In this document: piece after piece, positions 8,899 to 18,754 of the stretch
How positions within the stretch are numbered: the first letter of the stretch is position 1
Layout of the letters: each line of letters opens with the position of its first letter
Assembly (NCBI GenBank): GCA_951640165.1
Contig: OX621260.1
Coordinates: forward strand, 24,384,001-24,448,000
From: Pseudoips prasinana
Taxonomy: Eukaryota; Arthropoda; Insecta; Lepidoptera; Nolidae
DNA: 64,000 nucleotides
Direction: 5' to 3'
Notes under the pieces: generated by a model
Told to the model about the DNA's origin: nothing
The model's database searches: none
Seen by the model: only the letters and a program-made list of their open reading frames with translations
Position numbers and translations under genes: made by a program

Positions 8899-10180
8899 GG
8901 TCTTTACCTATGAAATTGCCGTTTTGTATGAAAAAATTTAAACGAATTTTTTTCATGAATTTTTTTATTTGTATTAATCGAAGTAATCACCCATGCAATC
9001 AATGCATCTTTGCCATCGCAGTGGCAGTTTATTGATGCCCTTCTTAAAGAAATCAGCTGGACGGGAGGCAACAAATTCTTCAAAGGCATTTTGTACTGCC
9101 TCTCGGGTATTGAATTTTTTTCCCGCCAAGAAGTTATCCAAATTCTGGAAAAAGTAGTAGTCTGTAGGCGCAAGGTCTGGTGAGTAGGGCGGATGACGGA
9201 GAGCTTCCAACCCCAGTTCTTGCAACTTGGAGACCGTCTGCTGTGCAGTATGAGGTCGCGCGTTGTCGTGCAGGAGCAGCGGAGACGAGCGATTGACCAA
9301 TGCTGGTTGGAGATGCGCCAGCTTCTCCATCATTGTGCTCAGTTCTTCACAGTACACATCTGCAGTAATGCTCACCCCGTTTGGTAAGAAGCTGTGATGA
9401 ATCACACCGGCGCTAGACCACCAAACAGTGACCATCACTTTTCTAGGGGTAAGTTTTCGTTTAGGGCATTGTTTAGGTGCTGAACCAGGATCCAACCAAC
9501 TTGCTGAGCGCTTGCGGTTATCAAACAGAATCCATTTTTCATCGCAGGTAACAATGCGGTTCAAAATTCCTTCATTTGTGTGTCTGTTGAGCAGTGCAAG
9601 GCACGTCTCGACGCGAACTTCGCGCTGGCGATCATTGAGTTCGTGGGGCACCCATTTGTCAAGCTTTTTTACCTTGCCAATTTGACGCAAATGGACCAAT
9701 ATTGTTTTGACGCTAACGTCGAAAGCTGCTGCTAATTCAGCCGTAGATTGTGTATCATCAGCTTCCACAACCGCCTTTAATTCCTCATTGTCGACCAAAG
9801 TCTTCGGACGACCGCGAGGTTCATTTTTCAGGTCGAAATTTCCAGAACGGAAGTGAGCAAACCAATAACAGGTGGTGCGTTGGTTTGTAGTGTTAGCTCC
9901 GTAAACGTCGTTGATGTTGCGTGCCGCTTGTGCCGCGTTGCTGCCACGACGGTACTCATATTCCATAATTACTCGAATTTTTAACGTATCCATGATGACG
10001 AAAAAGATTGAAATGCGATGAAAATGTAACACTAATCAATAAAGAAATGACTACTTTTGGAAAAAAGAATCCATGTTTTTAAAATAAAATTAATTTGAAA
10101 TTAGAATTCTTAGCCAAACAAAAATTATTTTGATTTGAAATGGCCAGTACTGCAGAACGGCAATTTCATAGGTAAAGACC
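8899..10180 (-). mobile_element. mariner transposon, copy 2
   Basis: 1,282 bp between TA at 8897-8898 and 10181-10182. The inverted ends GGTCTTTACCTATGAAATTG match without mismatch over the part compared. Only a handful of differences from copy 1 are visible over the whole length. It appears to sit in the tail region of a SINE A (10183 onward). Confidence 0.93.
8974..9993 (-). CDS. mariner transposase (339 aa, intact), copy 2
   Basis: The protein is identical to that of copy 1 except two residues: His for Arg in CYWFAHFRSG and Glu for Asp in VDNEEL. The helix-turn-helix half, the three catalytic Asp with DD34D spacing (VTCDEKW, LLHDNARPHT, APTDYYFF) and the C-terminal IDCMGDYFD are all present. 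The start is the ATG at 9993 (MDTLKIRV). It would act in the nucleus on the ends of either copy. Neither change touches a catalytic residue. The His lies in the DNA-binding half, so the copies could differ slightly in end binding; that is inference. Confidence 0.93.
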   Translation of the reverse strand: MDTLKIRVIMEYEYRRGSNAAQAARNINDVYGANTTNQRTTCYWFAHFRSGNFDLKNEPRGRPKTLVDNEELKAVVEADDTQSTAELAAAFDVSVKTILVHLRQIGKVKKLDKWVPHELNDRQREVRVETCLALLNRHTNEGILNRIVTCDEKWILFDNRKRSASWLDPGSAPKQCPKRKLTPRKVMVTVWWSSAGVIHHSFLPNGVSITADVYCEELSTMMEKLAHLQPALVNRSSPLLLHDNARPHTAQQTVSKLQELGLEALRHPPYSPDLAPTDYYFFQNLDNFLAGKKFNTREAVQNAFEEFVASRPADFFKKGINKLPLRWQRCIDCMGDYFD

Positions 10181-10200
10181 TAATATATTATTATAATATC

Positions 10201-10465
10201 TGGGGATAATAATAATAATAATATCTGGGGACAATGTCACACAGATCATCCTAGCCCCAAACTAAGCAAAGCTTGTACTATGGGTACCAGGTGACGATAT
10301 ACATACTTATATAGATAGGTAATTACTTATATACATAGAAAACATCCATGACTCAGAAACAAATATTCGTGCTCATCACACAAATATTTGCACTTACCGG
10401 GATTCGAACCCAGGACCACCAGCTTCGTAGGCAGGAGCACTACCAACTAGGCTACGATGACCGTC
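10201..10465 (-). repeat. SINE A, copy 2
   Basis: Complete in reverse: the tail AATATCTGGGGACAATGTCA on the left, body, B box (reverse of GGGTTCGAATCCCGG) and head ending CTACGATGACCGTC. The A-rich tail has (ATA)n. Confidence 0.85.
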
Positions 10466-10495
10466 TATTATTGTTAGCTTTTATAGTTTTTCGAG

Positions 10496-10637
10496 GTACA
10501 GACGCCAGCACATGCAGCTATACCATTCTGTCAAATTTCTTTTATATGTTTTCAACTTAATCACAAAAACATAAGGTTCACTTTCAATTGGGGAAATTTG
10601 ACAGTTTGGGGTAGCTTGATATGCTGGCGTCTGTCCA
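10496..10637. mobile_element. Foldback MITE (family 2), copy 1
   Basis: Starts GTACAGACGCCAGCACAT and ends GATATGCTGGCGTCTGTCC. The halves are inverted (CTGTCAAATTTC near the left, GGGGAAATTTGACAG near the right). About 140 bp and non-coding. Other copies: 24853, 27869, 29855 and 32472, with a half copy at 39458. Confidence 0.8.
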
Positions 10638-10639
10638 TA

Positions 10640-10860
10640 CAGGCTTAAGTACACAGATTGTATGAAACCTTTTAGACATAATATTTAATTTATAATTTCA
10701 TTCTGTAGCTAGCTTATGTTATTTAATTATTGAAATTTTAAGGTTTTGATATAATTTACTGCATGTTGTCTGATTAGTTCCGTCTATATCATGTTAAGAA
10801 TTCCATAGTATTGGTTTCTAAACGTGTGGTTGAAGTAAGAATAAAAATATACTAGATACT
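10640..10860 (+). repeat. Dispersed family G, degenerate
   Basis: It shares TAAGTACACAGATTGTATGA and the late GTTCCGTCTATATC segment with the better copies at 31866 and 42898. The first part (the CGTAGACTTTAAAAAAGCGC block) is missing. Confidence 0.45.
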
Positions 10861-10870
10861 ACAATCACCT

Positions 10871-11219
10871 TTTTTTTAATCTTTATTTAAGGTCTAAGTC
10901 AACATTGACGATGCCACCCCGTAATAAAATTACAAATTAATAACAATTTAATGTTGGCTAGAAGTATCGTAATCTATACCTAAAAAACATTTCCACGTCT
11001 CGATAAATATACCGTACAATGCTTCCCAGCCTCCTCCGAATATGGTGAAGCTAAGCAACTATTGCAGGCCCCTATATCCATAGACACCAACCACACCCTT
11101 CGCCGTTGATTTTCGTTCCTTACACATTCCAACAAAACATGTTGGATGTCATACAGATCACCTTTAAAACCGATATTTAGAGGCCACGTGATGTCGAAAA
11201 CATGAGATCACGTGGCTTC
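10871..11219 (-). pseudogene. LINE 3' end with H-x-L-E-C tail, split by piggyBac
   Basis: The minus strand reads GDLYDIQHVLLECVRNENQR, the cysteine/histidine tail typical of I- and R1-like LINE C-termini, followed by an untranslated tail and a T run at 10871 (poly-A on this strand). The same strand continues at 12565-12660, on the other side of the TTAA-flanked element, with GCCGAGTGGGCCTATAAC. It is 5'-truncated and has frame breaks. The exact clade is not determined. Confidence 0.55.
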
Positions 11220-11223
11220 TTAA

Positions 11224-12560
11224 CCTTTGGCCTACCACGTGGGGTTATTTTAACCCCAACACTTTTAAAATGCAACGATTTAATATTAAAACCCAACCGA
11301 ATGATTCGATTTTCTCAGTAGCTGGAGTTTAAGACCTGACGCATCGATTCACAGTGTTGTGTCAGTACCCCCCGTACCGTGGTAGAGTGTGTACGCCCAT
11401 AAAGTGACTCCTGGGCATTTTTAACCCCACGTTGTACGGGACGTCGCGAAAAATAAGTATACCTTTCTTTAGTTTTATGTTACTTAAACTTATAATGGGT
11501 GTTTTATTTATGTTATATTATATTTATTATAGATGCAGATATTCAATTAATCAGTAAAAATTAATGACGATCGTATTTCGGGATCGTTATTGAAGAATTT
11601 GAGTCATCGTCGGACAGTGACATCTTTCTCACTAGCAGTGCGGACGAACTTGATCATATCGGCGAGGCTTCTTATTTTGATAGTGATACAGAAGTGATAA
11701 GAAAACACGTTATTCAGCAACCATATACGTATATTCAACTCATCAGGATTGCACCATTACAACACTTAGCAAACTTTAACTAAATTAAATCACTTCTGTA
11801 GTATAATAATCCAAGATACAAATAATATACAACACTTGTTAACAACCTTCGGTTCGAGCGCTCGGTAAGAACTGCCGAATAAGGCGAGCATGCTGAATGG
11901 CATGAACGGGAATGAACTGAATGCATCGGCCATTCCGCTCATTCATCTCTTTTAGGCAGATTATATCCTTTTAATAAATATAAAATTAAATACAAAGCAA
12001 ATCATACCTTTTTAAGTAAACAAATCACCAAAAATGTTACCAATTATTTGGAAATCATAACAGAAGTGGAAGATATTCAAGTTAACCATGAAGCTACGGT
12101 CGAAGATACAATATCGATACCGCAACTATTTTTCTTAGGCAAAGATCGAACAAAGTGGTATAAATCTCCACCTTTGTTATGTTCGTACGAGAGCAGTCAA
12201 TATTATTATTATCATTGTAAGAATTTGTTTTTTCATGTTTAGACAGTTCTCTAGATTTAATTAATAAGTGAAAAATGCGGATTTGTTTGAAAAATACTTT
12301 TTTAAATTTTGTTTATAGCAACAAAAAAATTTTTTGTTGATTTTGTACAGAAGTTCTACGATTCTGATTTTTTCTTAATAAATGTTTGTTTATATACATT
12401 TTTTGTGTATTATTTATTTACTTATTATCATAAATAACCATAAAAGGTACGTAATCTTCTCTCACTTCAATTACACACAAACTAGAGGCTAGCACGTATG
12501 GGGTTATTTTAACCCCACGTGGTACAGGTGAGGATTATTTTTCACCTTGTACGCCGAAGG
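11224..12560 (+). mobile_element. Degenerate piggyBac-like element
   Basis: It is bounded by TTAA at 11220-11223 and 12561-12564. The ends are short inverted repeats: CCTTTGGCCTAC on the left and, reversed, CCTTCGGCGTAC on the right. Both ends carry a subterminal block with GGGGTTATTTTAACCCC (11241-11257 and 12500-12516). The interior holds two coding remnants, an acidic N-terminal piece near 11592-11705 and a FLGKDRTKWYK piece near 12048-12225. TTAA targeting is the hallmark of piggyBac. Confidence 0.72.
11592..12225 (+). pseudogene. piggyBac-like transposase remnant
   Basis: The first stretch (11592-11705) reads EEFESSSDSDIFLTSSADEL, a Ser/Asp/Glu-rich N-terminus like that of piggyBac transposases. 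About 340 bp later a 59-residue stretch includes TISIPQLFFLGKDRTKWYKS; (F/Y)-x-GKD-x-T-x-W is a conserved feature just ahead of the piggyBac domain. The catalytic DDD core is missing altogether, and stops separate the pieces. It is a dead internal-deletion copy that keeps the terminal sequences. I am moderately sure of the family; the TTAA sites weigh most. Confidence 0.6.
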
Positions 12561-12564
12561 TTAA

Positions 12565-12660
12565 CATGTCTCAATAGTCGAACCCAAAAATAAAAAGCGC
12601 TCTTTTGAACATTTTAGTTATAGGCCCACTCGGCCTCATAATAGACACTTGAGAGGTTGA
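12565..12660 (-). pseudogene. Right half of the LINE fragment split by piggyBac
   Basis: Continues the minus-strand LINE of 10871-11219 on the far side of the TTAA site. Removal of the element and one TTAA would make the strand continuous. Short and degenerate. Confidence 0.4.
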
Positions 12661-12937
12661 GTGATCTTTGAATATGTTTACGTAGTCTTACATGCAGACT
12701 CAAGCCTGTTTCACAGAGGGGTAGGCAGAGATACCGGATATGCAATTGTCACGGGTATTTACTATTTCATCACTCTCATGATCTCACGATTAGATTCAAA
12801 ACCGGAAAGAGGACAGGAACAGAACCGAAGGATTTACGAGCTGTAGCAAGCTTAAACGGAGCAATAACACCATGGTTAAAGAAGCGTACGATAAGCAACA
12901 TACCGTGACACTGAATTCCTATTGAAAATCTTATTTA

Positions 12938-13568
12938 GTCCGGTCAATTTAGACATCAAAGGTTACGATAATTCCCATTAGCCTGAAAATTGGTAGGATT
13001 GTTCATTACACTATTATAAAGGAAATGTGAAAAGTACTCATCGATCCGGCACGTGCAAAAAAATTATACTCGGGGTCACAAAAACGGGTATTTCGCGATT
13101 TTCAAATAAATATAGGAGAATTTATCCATCAGAGTCTAAATTATCAGAAACTTATGCTCCCTCTTCTCCTTGTTCTTTGTCTTGTTCTTCCTCTCCTCCT
13201 TGTTTGCCTTCTTCATTCTGGGTGCAAGTATATTGCCCCAATAACGACATATTTTTTTAATTTACACCCCTTTTATCATATTCAACCCTTGCCAATATCT
13301 ATGGTCATTCAATAGCTCCAAATTAAACAAAATCACAACAGATCAGTGGAATAGTAATATAATAATATCTAGGGACAATGGTTTTGCTGAAAATCGCGAA
13401 TAACGCGTTTTTGTGACGTTTGACCCCGAGTATTTTTTTTGCACGTGCCGGATCGATGAGGACTTTTCACATTTCCTTTGTAATAGCGTAAAAAACGATC
13501 CTACCAATTTTCAGCCTAATGGGAATTATGTAACCTTACCCCTATTTTTTAGTCTAATTTGACCGGAC
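12938..13568. mobile_element. Foldback MITE with arms of about 170 bp
   Basis: The left arm (GTCCGGTCAATTTAGAC ... GGCACGTGC ... CGCGATTTTC) is repeated inverted on the right (GAAAATCGCGAA ... GCACGTGCCGG ... GTCTAATTTGACCGGAC). TA flanks both ends (12936-12937, 13569-13570). The middle, about 280 bp, is unrelated and has CTTGTTCTTCCTCTCC-type pyrimidine runs and a SINE A-like tail near 13364. No transposase. Confidence 0.7.
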
Positions 13569-13792
13569 TAATTGTAAATGTATCAAATCAGCTCAGACTC
13601 ATACACAGAATCTCATACACTCATTAAACAATTTCGAAACTAGCTTATGCGTTTAACTGTTCTGAACCATACATGTTTAAGTACTGCACTATGTAAAAGG
13701 TAAGCCCTTGCCTATATATAGTGGGCTTCTTAATACATGCAATGTGATACCTAAAAGGAAAGTCCCAACAATTTTGTAATTAGATTAAGTTG
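13569..13792. other. Intergenic
   Basis: Nothing recognisable. Confidence 0.35.
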
Positions 13793-13893
13793 AGATGATG
13801 CGGATAGCGCAAGAGCGGCAATTGTGTAGATCTTTGGAGGCAGGCCTTTGTCCAGCAGTGGGCGTCTTTCGGCTGATATGATGATGATGATGA
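13793..13893 (+). repeat. RTE-type LINE 3' end with (ATG)n tail
   Basis: Contains GCGGATAGCGCAAGAGCGG, GGCCTTTGTCCAGCAGTGGG and GTCTTTCGGCTGATATGATG, running into ATGATGATGATG. This ending recurs at 24576, 29342, 33541, 35515 and 60716 in the window and is a well-known lepidopteran LINE tail. Confidence 0.75.
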
Positions 13894-14194
13894 GTTGATA
13901 TAAATAAATACTATTTTATGTTTTAACTATTAGCTGTCCAGGCAAACTTCGTGCACCCATTTTTACGACATTTAAAAAGTATATTTGCTATTTTTTCATA
14001 CAATACCTTTTCCTGGCAATAAGGAACATATAAAAGAAACATTTATTCAATTTTGTACAGTCGTTTGAAAGTTATAATAATAATTAATCTCAGGGTCGTG
14101 GGTTCGGGCCCCAAGTTGGGCGCCACTTGTAACGGATTAAAAGAATCGGCATAAGTTATAGATTATTTATTGGGTGTGAACCACGAACCCACAT

Positions 14195-14505
14195 ATTTTT
14201 TTTTATGTCAGAGGTCGACAAACGAGCAAGTGCGTAACCTGATGGTAAGTGATCACCGCCGCCCATGGACACTCGCAACCCCAGAGGAGTCGTGGGTGCG
14301 TTGCCGGTCATTAAAAGTCAGCAAACAAGTGTTGCTGACCCTTCCCCCCACCCCAATGAGCTCTGGCGACCTTACTCACACTCGGAAACATAACATTAAA
14401 ATTACTAATGTTATTATTAAGGAATGTCTTCTATAAGGTGGAGGTACTTCCCCAGTCGGGCTGCTCTTTGAGCAAATGAACGCTGGGCCCTACTTCTCTT
14501 TATTA
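14195..14505 (-). repeat. LINE 3' UTR family J, minus copy
   Basis: In reverse it reads GGTAGGGCCCAGCG..., AAGACATTCC, GGCGGCGGTGATCACTTACC and ATCAGG, ending in a poly-A (T run at 14197). Same family as 18095, 35121 and 38290. Non-coding. Confidence 0.65.
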
Positions 14506-14953
14506 CACATCACGTAGCTTATCAATAAAATTACAACCTTTTACGCGTCTATACGCGTAATATTACTCTCATTCGACTTCTACTTAACTGACACAGTAAA
14601 GAAATCAAAATGGCCGCGCGGTGTCTTCCCGTCCCGCCCGCATGCTTTCCCCTCAGGAGCCTGCGTCGAAACAGTATATCAAGTAACGAACTACAACCTA
14701 AAAGACACAGGTTAATTTAGCATTTAATTAAATTTGGGTATACTGGATTGATTAACGTATAAATCATTCAATAAATAAAAAACAATTTTATTCACATAGA
14801 CATTAAAAAAGCGCTTGTAAATAATCAAATAGGTGCGCGTTATAAAGTTCGTTATCCAAGTAACCAATGACTCAAAATTGTAAGTAATACATAAGACTTA
14901 TTCTACGTTAGTAAAAATATACCTCAGGGGAACATAAATATGTGTATACTGGA
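14506..14953. other. Intergenic with a family G remnant
   Basis: CATAGACATTAAAAAAGCGC near 14800 is a family G block. The rest is AT-rich without recognised content. Confidence 0.4.
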
Positions 14954-15011
14954 ATACATGAATCACTGATGCCCCATTTCGTGAGAAATAGGGCAGCAGT
15001 GATTCATGTAT
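14954..15011. repeat. Hairpin inverted repeat
   Basis: Two 21-nt arms (14954-14974 and 14991-15011, sharing ATACATGAATCACTG) pair with one mismatch around a 16-nt loop. Confidence 0.7.
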
Positions 15012-15055
15012 AGGCAGTCCAATCTGCTTGCAATCATGGCCTTAATGCTGTTAGA

Positions 15056-15302
15056 TCACCGTAGCCTAGTTGGTAGTGCTCCTGCCTACGAAGCTGGTGG
15101 TCCTGGGTTCGAATCCCGGTAAGTGCATATATTTGTGTGATGAGCACGAATAATTCTTTCTGAGTCATGGATGTTTTCTATGTATTTAAGTATTTATCTA
15201 TGTATATAAGTACGTGTATCGTCGCCTGGTACCCATAGTACAAGCTTTGCTTAGTTTGGGGCTAGGATGATCTGTGTGACATTGTCCCTGGATATTATTA
15301 TA
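15056..15302 (+). repeat. SINE A, copy 3
   Basis: Full length: ATCACCGTAGCCTAGTTGG head, B box GGGTTCGAATCCCGG, and the tail GACATTGTCCCTGGATATTA. Confidence 0.88.
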
Positions 15303-15412
15303 AAAGTAAAAAAAAGAAAAAAAAAGAGTGGCCATGATTCCTGCTCACCAGGGACGCACACCGTTTGCGCACAAACAGACGTAGTTATGACCGTACAAAC
15401 ATTACAATGATA

Positions 15413-15690
15413 ATTTTTAGGATTCCGTATCCAAAGGGTAAAACGGGACCCTATTACTAAGACTTCGCTTTTGTCTGTCCGTCCGTCAGTCAGCAGGCTG
15501 TATCTCATGCACCGTGATAGTTAGACAGTTGAAACTCTCACAGATGATGTATTTCTGTTGCAAATAAAAACCAAATTAAAATAAATATTTAAGGGGGCTC
15601 CCATACAACAAACGTGAATTCTTTGCTCGTTTTCATAGATAGTGCTACGGAACCCTTCGTGCGCGAGTCCGACTCGCACTTGGCCGGTTT
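15413..15690 (+). repeat. Dispersed family L (short-spaced terminal hairpins)
   Basis: Begins TTTTAGGATTCCGTATCC and ends GAGTCCGACTCGCACTTGG then CCGGTTTT. It carries GTCTGTCCGTC runs. Other copies are at 59335-59909 (longer) and part at 38155-38258 (minus). The class is not clear; it resembles lepidopteran non-autonomous repeats. Confidence 0.55.
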
Positions 15691-16607
15691 TGTAATTTAT
15701 ATAGCTATATTACATTGATTTAAAACTGCTGCAGCCGAACAAAAATTGTAATATTTGCTTTTATATATACAAACTTCCTATTAATGTTATTGTTATTTGG
15801 CAAATTTAATCTATAAATAAATAGAAGGCACGTTATATCCGGTACTGCGTAAATAAACCAAAAATAAATCAATATCATACAGGATGTGACTCTGGATACA
15901 TATTACGTATACTGTATGTGTTCAATTACGTTTATTTAGGAGATAATAGGAAATCAGTAAATATAAAACAACAATTAAATATCATACGTGAAAGATAAAA
16001 TTAAAGATCTGTATCCTCAAAATAATTTAAAAAAATCATCTTACCTTGGTTGTCCCTATAGTAACTGTTAAGTGAACCAACCAATCGGGCCAACGGTTGC
16101 GAGTTCGATGCTCGTAAAAGTCAAATAATTTTGTTCATGAATAAATGTCTGTTGGTCTTGGAATGGGTGTTTCCTGTGAATGGAATTTTTTTAAGGCACA
16201 ATTTTATCTTTTAAGGGCAACTTAAGGAAAATTGAATCCCTGTGTCGCGAGGTACTTAACAAACATATACAAGACAGACACAAAGTACATCCAGACTTAG
16301 TACAACTATTTATGGGACACACAAATAGCTGTACTGCAATGTCGCCTAGCCTTTCTCGCACTTATTCGTTGGATATATTGAGCATTAAACACATAAACAA
16401 TTTATCTATTTAAATGTTTTACTCGCAAGCCACAGAAATTCATTAGTGGTACAAAATATTCTCACTTCCAACTTAATTGCATATATTGCATTATAGAAAT
16501 ATTTTAATCCTAATACTCGGAATACGGCCTTATCTTTTAAACCTAACCATACAACTGATATTTCGGATTTTTATAATCACAGCTCATTACCCATTCTCAC
16601 AAATTAA
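15691..16607. other. AT-rich with faint SINE-like pieces
   Basis: Around 16090-16150 there is a GTTCGATGCTCG B-box-like piece followed by ATAAATGTCTGTTGG. Around 16235-16335 a minus-strand SINE D-like piece occurs (CACACAAATAGCTGT). Otherwise no feature. Confidence 0.35.
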
Positions 16608-16654
16608 CTGTTTTTTCTACTAGTTGTTCTAGTTAACAACTAGTAGAAAAACAG
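16608..16654. repeat. Near-perfect palindrome
   Basis: Left arm ends CTACTAGTTGTT and right arm begins AACAACTAGTAG, extending to CTGTTTTT...AAAAACAG. The spacer is CTAGTT; the only difference is one extra T in the left arm. Confidence 0.8.
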
Positions 16655-16715
16655 ATATTTAAATTTCTCCTAAATTTTATATTATAAAAATTCAGCAATT
16701 ATCACACATTATGCA

Positions 16716-16830
16716 CATGTGGTGCAGCAGTTAGGCAGTCACTTTGCCACTTCATTCCCGGGTTCGATACTCGCGCAGGACAGCTATTTGTGTGACCCAT
16801 AAACTGTTCTTCTGAGTCCGGCGAGCTTGG
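16716..16830 (+). repeat. SINE D (tRNA-derived) fragment
   Basis: ACATGTGGTGCAGCAGTTAG head and B box GGGTTCGATACTC, then GACAGCTATTTGTGTGACCC. Related to 53236 onward and to the minus-strand copy at 23190-23354. Confidence 0.65.
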
Positions 16831-16975
16831 AACCAGCACCCTCTAAATATGGTGTCAGTAAGAGAGTCCTAAATTTGATCTGGGAGTTTAATCTTTTGTG
16901 GCAGGATAGGCGCTCTAGCACGGTATCCTAGATTGTCAGAAGGTGCTGGTTCGAAACCTTTATACTTTCCCATTT
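16831..16975. repeat. Short inverted pair, possible MITE
   Basis: GGAACCAGCACCCTCTAAA on the left and the reverse-complement-like AGAAGGTGCTGGTTCGAAA on the right enclose about 90 bp. Confidence 0.4.
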
Positions 16976-17072
16976 TTGAGATAAAGTATCGCTGTTACAA
17001 AATGGGAGTGATGATTGGAGTTTGTAAAAGAAGGTTTATTTTATAGGCGGATTAAATTCTTGCAATTAATAA

Positions 17073-17250
17073 TAATACGATATACATACTTATATAGATA
17101 GATAAATACTTATATACATAGACATAGAAAACATCCATGACTCAGAAACAAATATTCGTGCTCATCACACAAATATTTGCACTTACCGGGATTCGAACCC
17201 AGGACCACCAGCTTCGTAGGCAGGAGCACTACCAACTAGGCTACGGTGAC
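17073..17250 (-). repeat. SINE A, copy 4 (tail missing)
   Basis: Minus strand; the head (reverse of GTCACCGTAGCCTAGTTGG) and B box are present. The copy stops at ACGATATACATACTTATATA. Confidence 0.8.
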
Positions 17251-17414
17251 CAAATCGACAGCACACTAAGAGAATCCGGTAGATTATAGTCCATTAAAGG
17301 CGTAGTACAATCAATATTTTCCTGATTGAAATAAGGTTGAAAATTTCATTTTTCTGATTGCATTAAATATTCAATAAAATACTACTTATGGATAAAAAAA
17401 TACAACACCCCGAT

Positions 17415-17692
17415 GGAACGAAGTTATTATTTATTATGTACAAAAAACATGTATAAATTTAACAAAAATAATCGTCGCGACACCACACTGCTTAATGCGA
17501 AAGAGAAAGACGAAACGAAAATATCTGGGTTGCTTTCTATAATAGAGAGAGAGAGAGACAGACAGAGAAACATGCGCACGGCCGCACGGCTTACAATAGC
17601 TTACTATAGCAAAAAGTGTCGTTAAAACTTTACGTCTTAATTTTTTCCGTTTAGCCCCCTTTCGCAACGCGCGATAAGGAACTTCGTTCCAA
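17415..17692. mobile_element. Short-TIR element, family K, copy 1
   Basis: It has 11-bp inverted ends (GGAACGAAGTT ... AACTTCGTTCC). The interior has AATAATCGTCGCGACACC, a (GA)n run and TAGCCCCCTTTCGCAACG. The same unit is at 61530-61793. Short frames across the GA repeat are not genes. Confidence 0.6.
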
Positions 17693-17723
17693 TTATGTGA
17701 AATAATTGTTTTATTATTTATTA

Positions 17724-18040
17724 CTAGCTGTGCCCCGCGGTTTTACGCGCGTTAAATTTTATAAATTATCACAGCTCCCCGTAGGTGATACCGTGATAAA
17801 ATGTAGCCTATGTGTTGACCCGACCTCTTAGTAATATTCATGCAAGATTTGAAGTAAATCCATCCAGTACTTTTTAAGTTTAGCCCGGACATACATACAG
17901 ACTAACAGACACACAGACAAAAATTCTAAAAACTATATTTTTGGCCTTGATATCGATTGTAGTTCACGCCCCAAGTATCCGTTTAAAAATATATTCAATG
18001 TACAGTTTTGACTTTCCTACGATTTTATTATATGTATAGA
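17724..18040 (-). mobile_element. LEP1-like non-autonomous Helitron
   Basis: On the minus strand it begins TCTATACATATAATAAAATC and ends CGCGGGGCACAGCTAG. No target duplication is expected for Helitrons, and none is seen. A short GC hairpin precedes the CTAG end. Confidence 0.85.
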
Positions 18041-18094
18041 TTTTTATTTAGACCACATGTGTAAACCTAGACATACGAAATGTGGCTATGAGAG

Positions 18095-18170
18095 TGTCTA
18101 TGGGCGGCGGTGATCACTTACCATCAGGTCACCCACTTGCTCGTTTGTCACCCTCTTATATAAAAAAGGA
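18095..18170 (+). repeat. LINE 3' UTR family J, terminal piece
   Basis: GGGCGGCGGTGATCACTTAC then CATCAGGTCACCCACTTGC and TATAAAAAAGG. Only the last 75 bp remain. Confidence 0.6.
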
Positions 18171-18338
18171 AGAGGGATATCTATGCTCGCACCTCTCTCT
18201 CTTGCCTCTACAGTAATATACGAAACGTAACTCTCTCACGTTCTATATTGGATTTGGATATAATTAGTGTCCGTCTATTATATGTTTGTAAAGTACCCCG
18301 CGAAACAGGAATTAAATTTACTAATGCGGGCATTGTCT

Positions 18339-18340
<2 letters not shown>

Positions 18341-18386
<46 letters not shown>
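18341..18386. repeat. (A)10(TA)n microsatellite
   Basis: Ten A followed by about 18 AT units. The 'protein' reading through it is an artefact. Confidence 0.95.
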
Positions 18387-18389
<3 letters not shown>

Positions 18390-18754
18390 CTAACTTGTAC
18401 GCTTGACTTGAGGAGTAGGCTGGTGAATGCGTAAGCGTTACGGAATGTGTGATCGGGCGAGGCGAACGGAAGTTGACAGGGAGATATAAGATAGTGAAGA
18501 TAGAAAGAGAGGGAGTTACATTACGTATAAAACTGTAGGGGAGGGGTGCGAGGACACATTTTCTTTCTCTCTTTCTCTCATAGCCAGTTACGTTTCGAAT
18601 ATCTTCGTTTAACTTCAGCCATGTGGTCTAAACACACACACTCACACACACTCGTTTTTTTATCTATACAAATAGTGTCTGTTTGTAATATTAAAATAAC
18701 CGTTTTTTACTACATGTATATGAATATATGTACGGTACATACACCAAAATATTT

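Noticed and set aside
17413..17667. Frames across the (GA)n run
   Set aside because: Low complexity inside a non-coding family K element; the second copy has a different frame.
18351..18386. Functional AT element or origin
   Set aside because: Simple (TA)n microsatellite next to an A run; nothing else supports a function.
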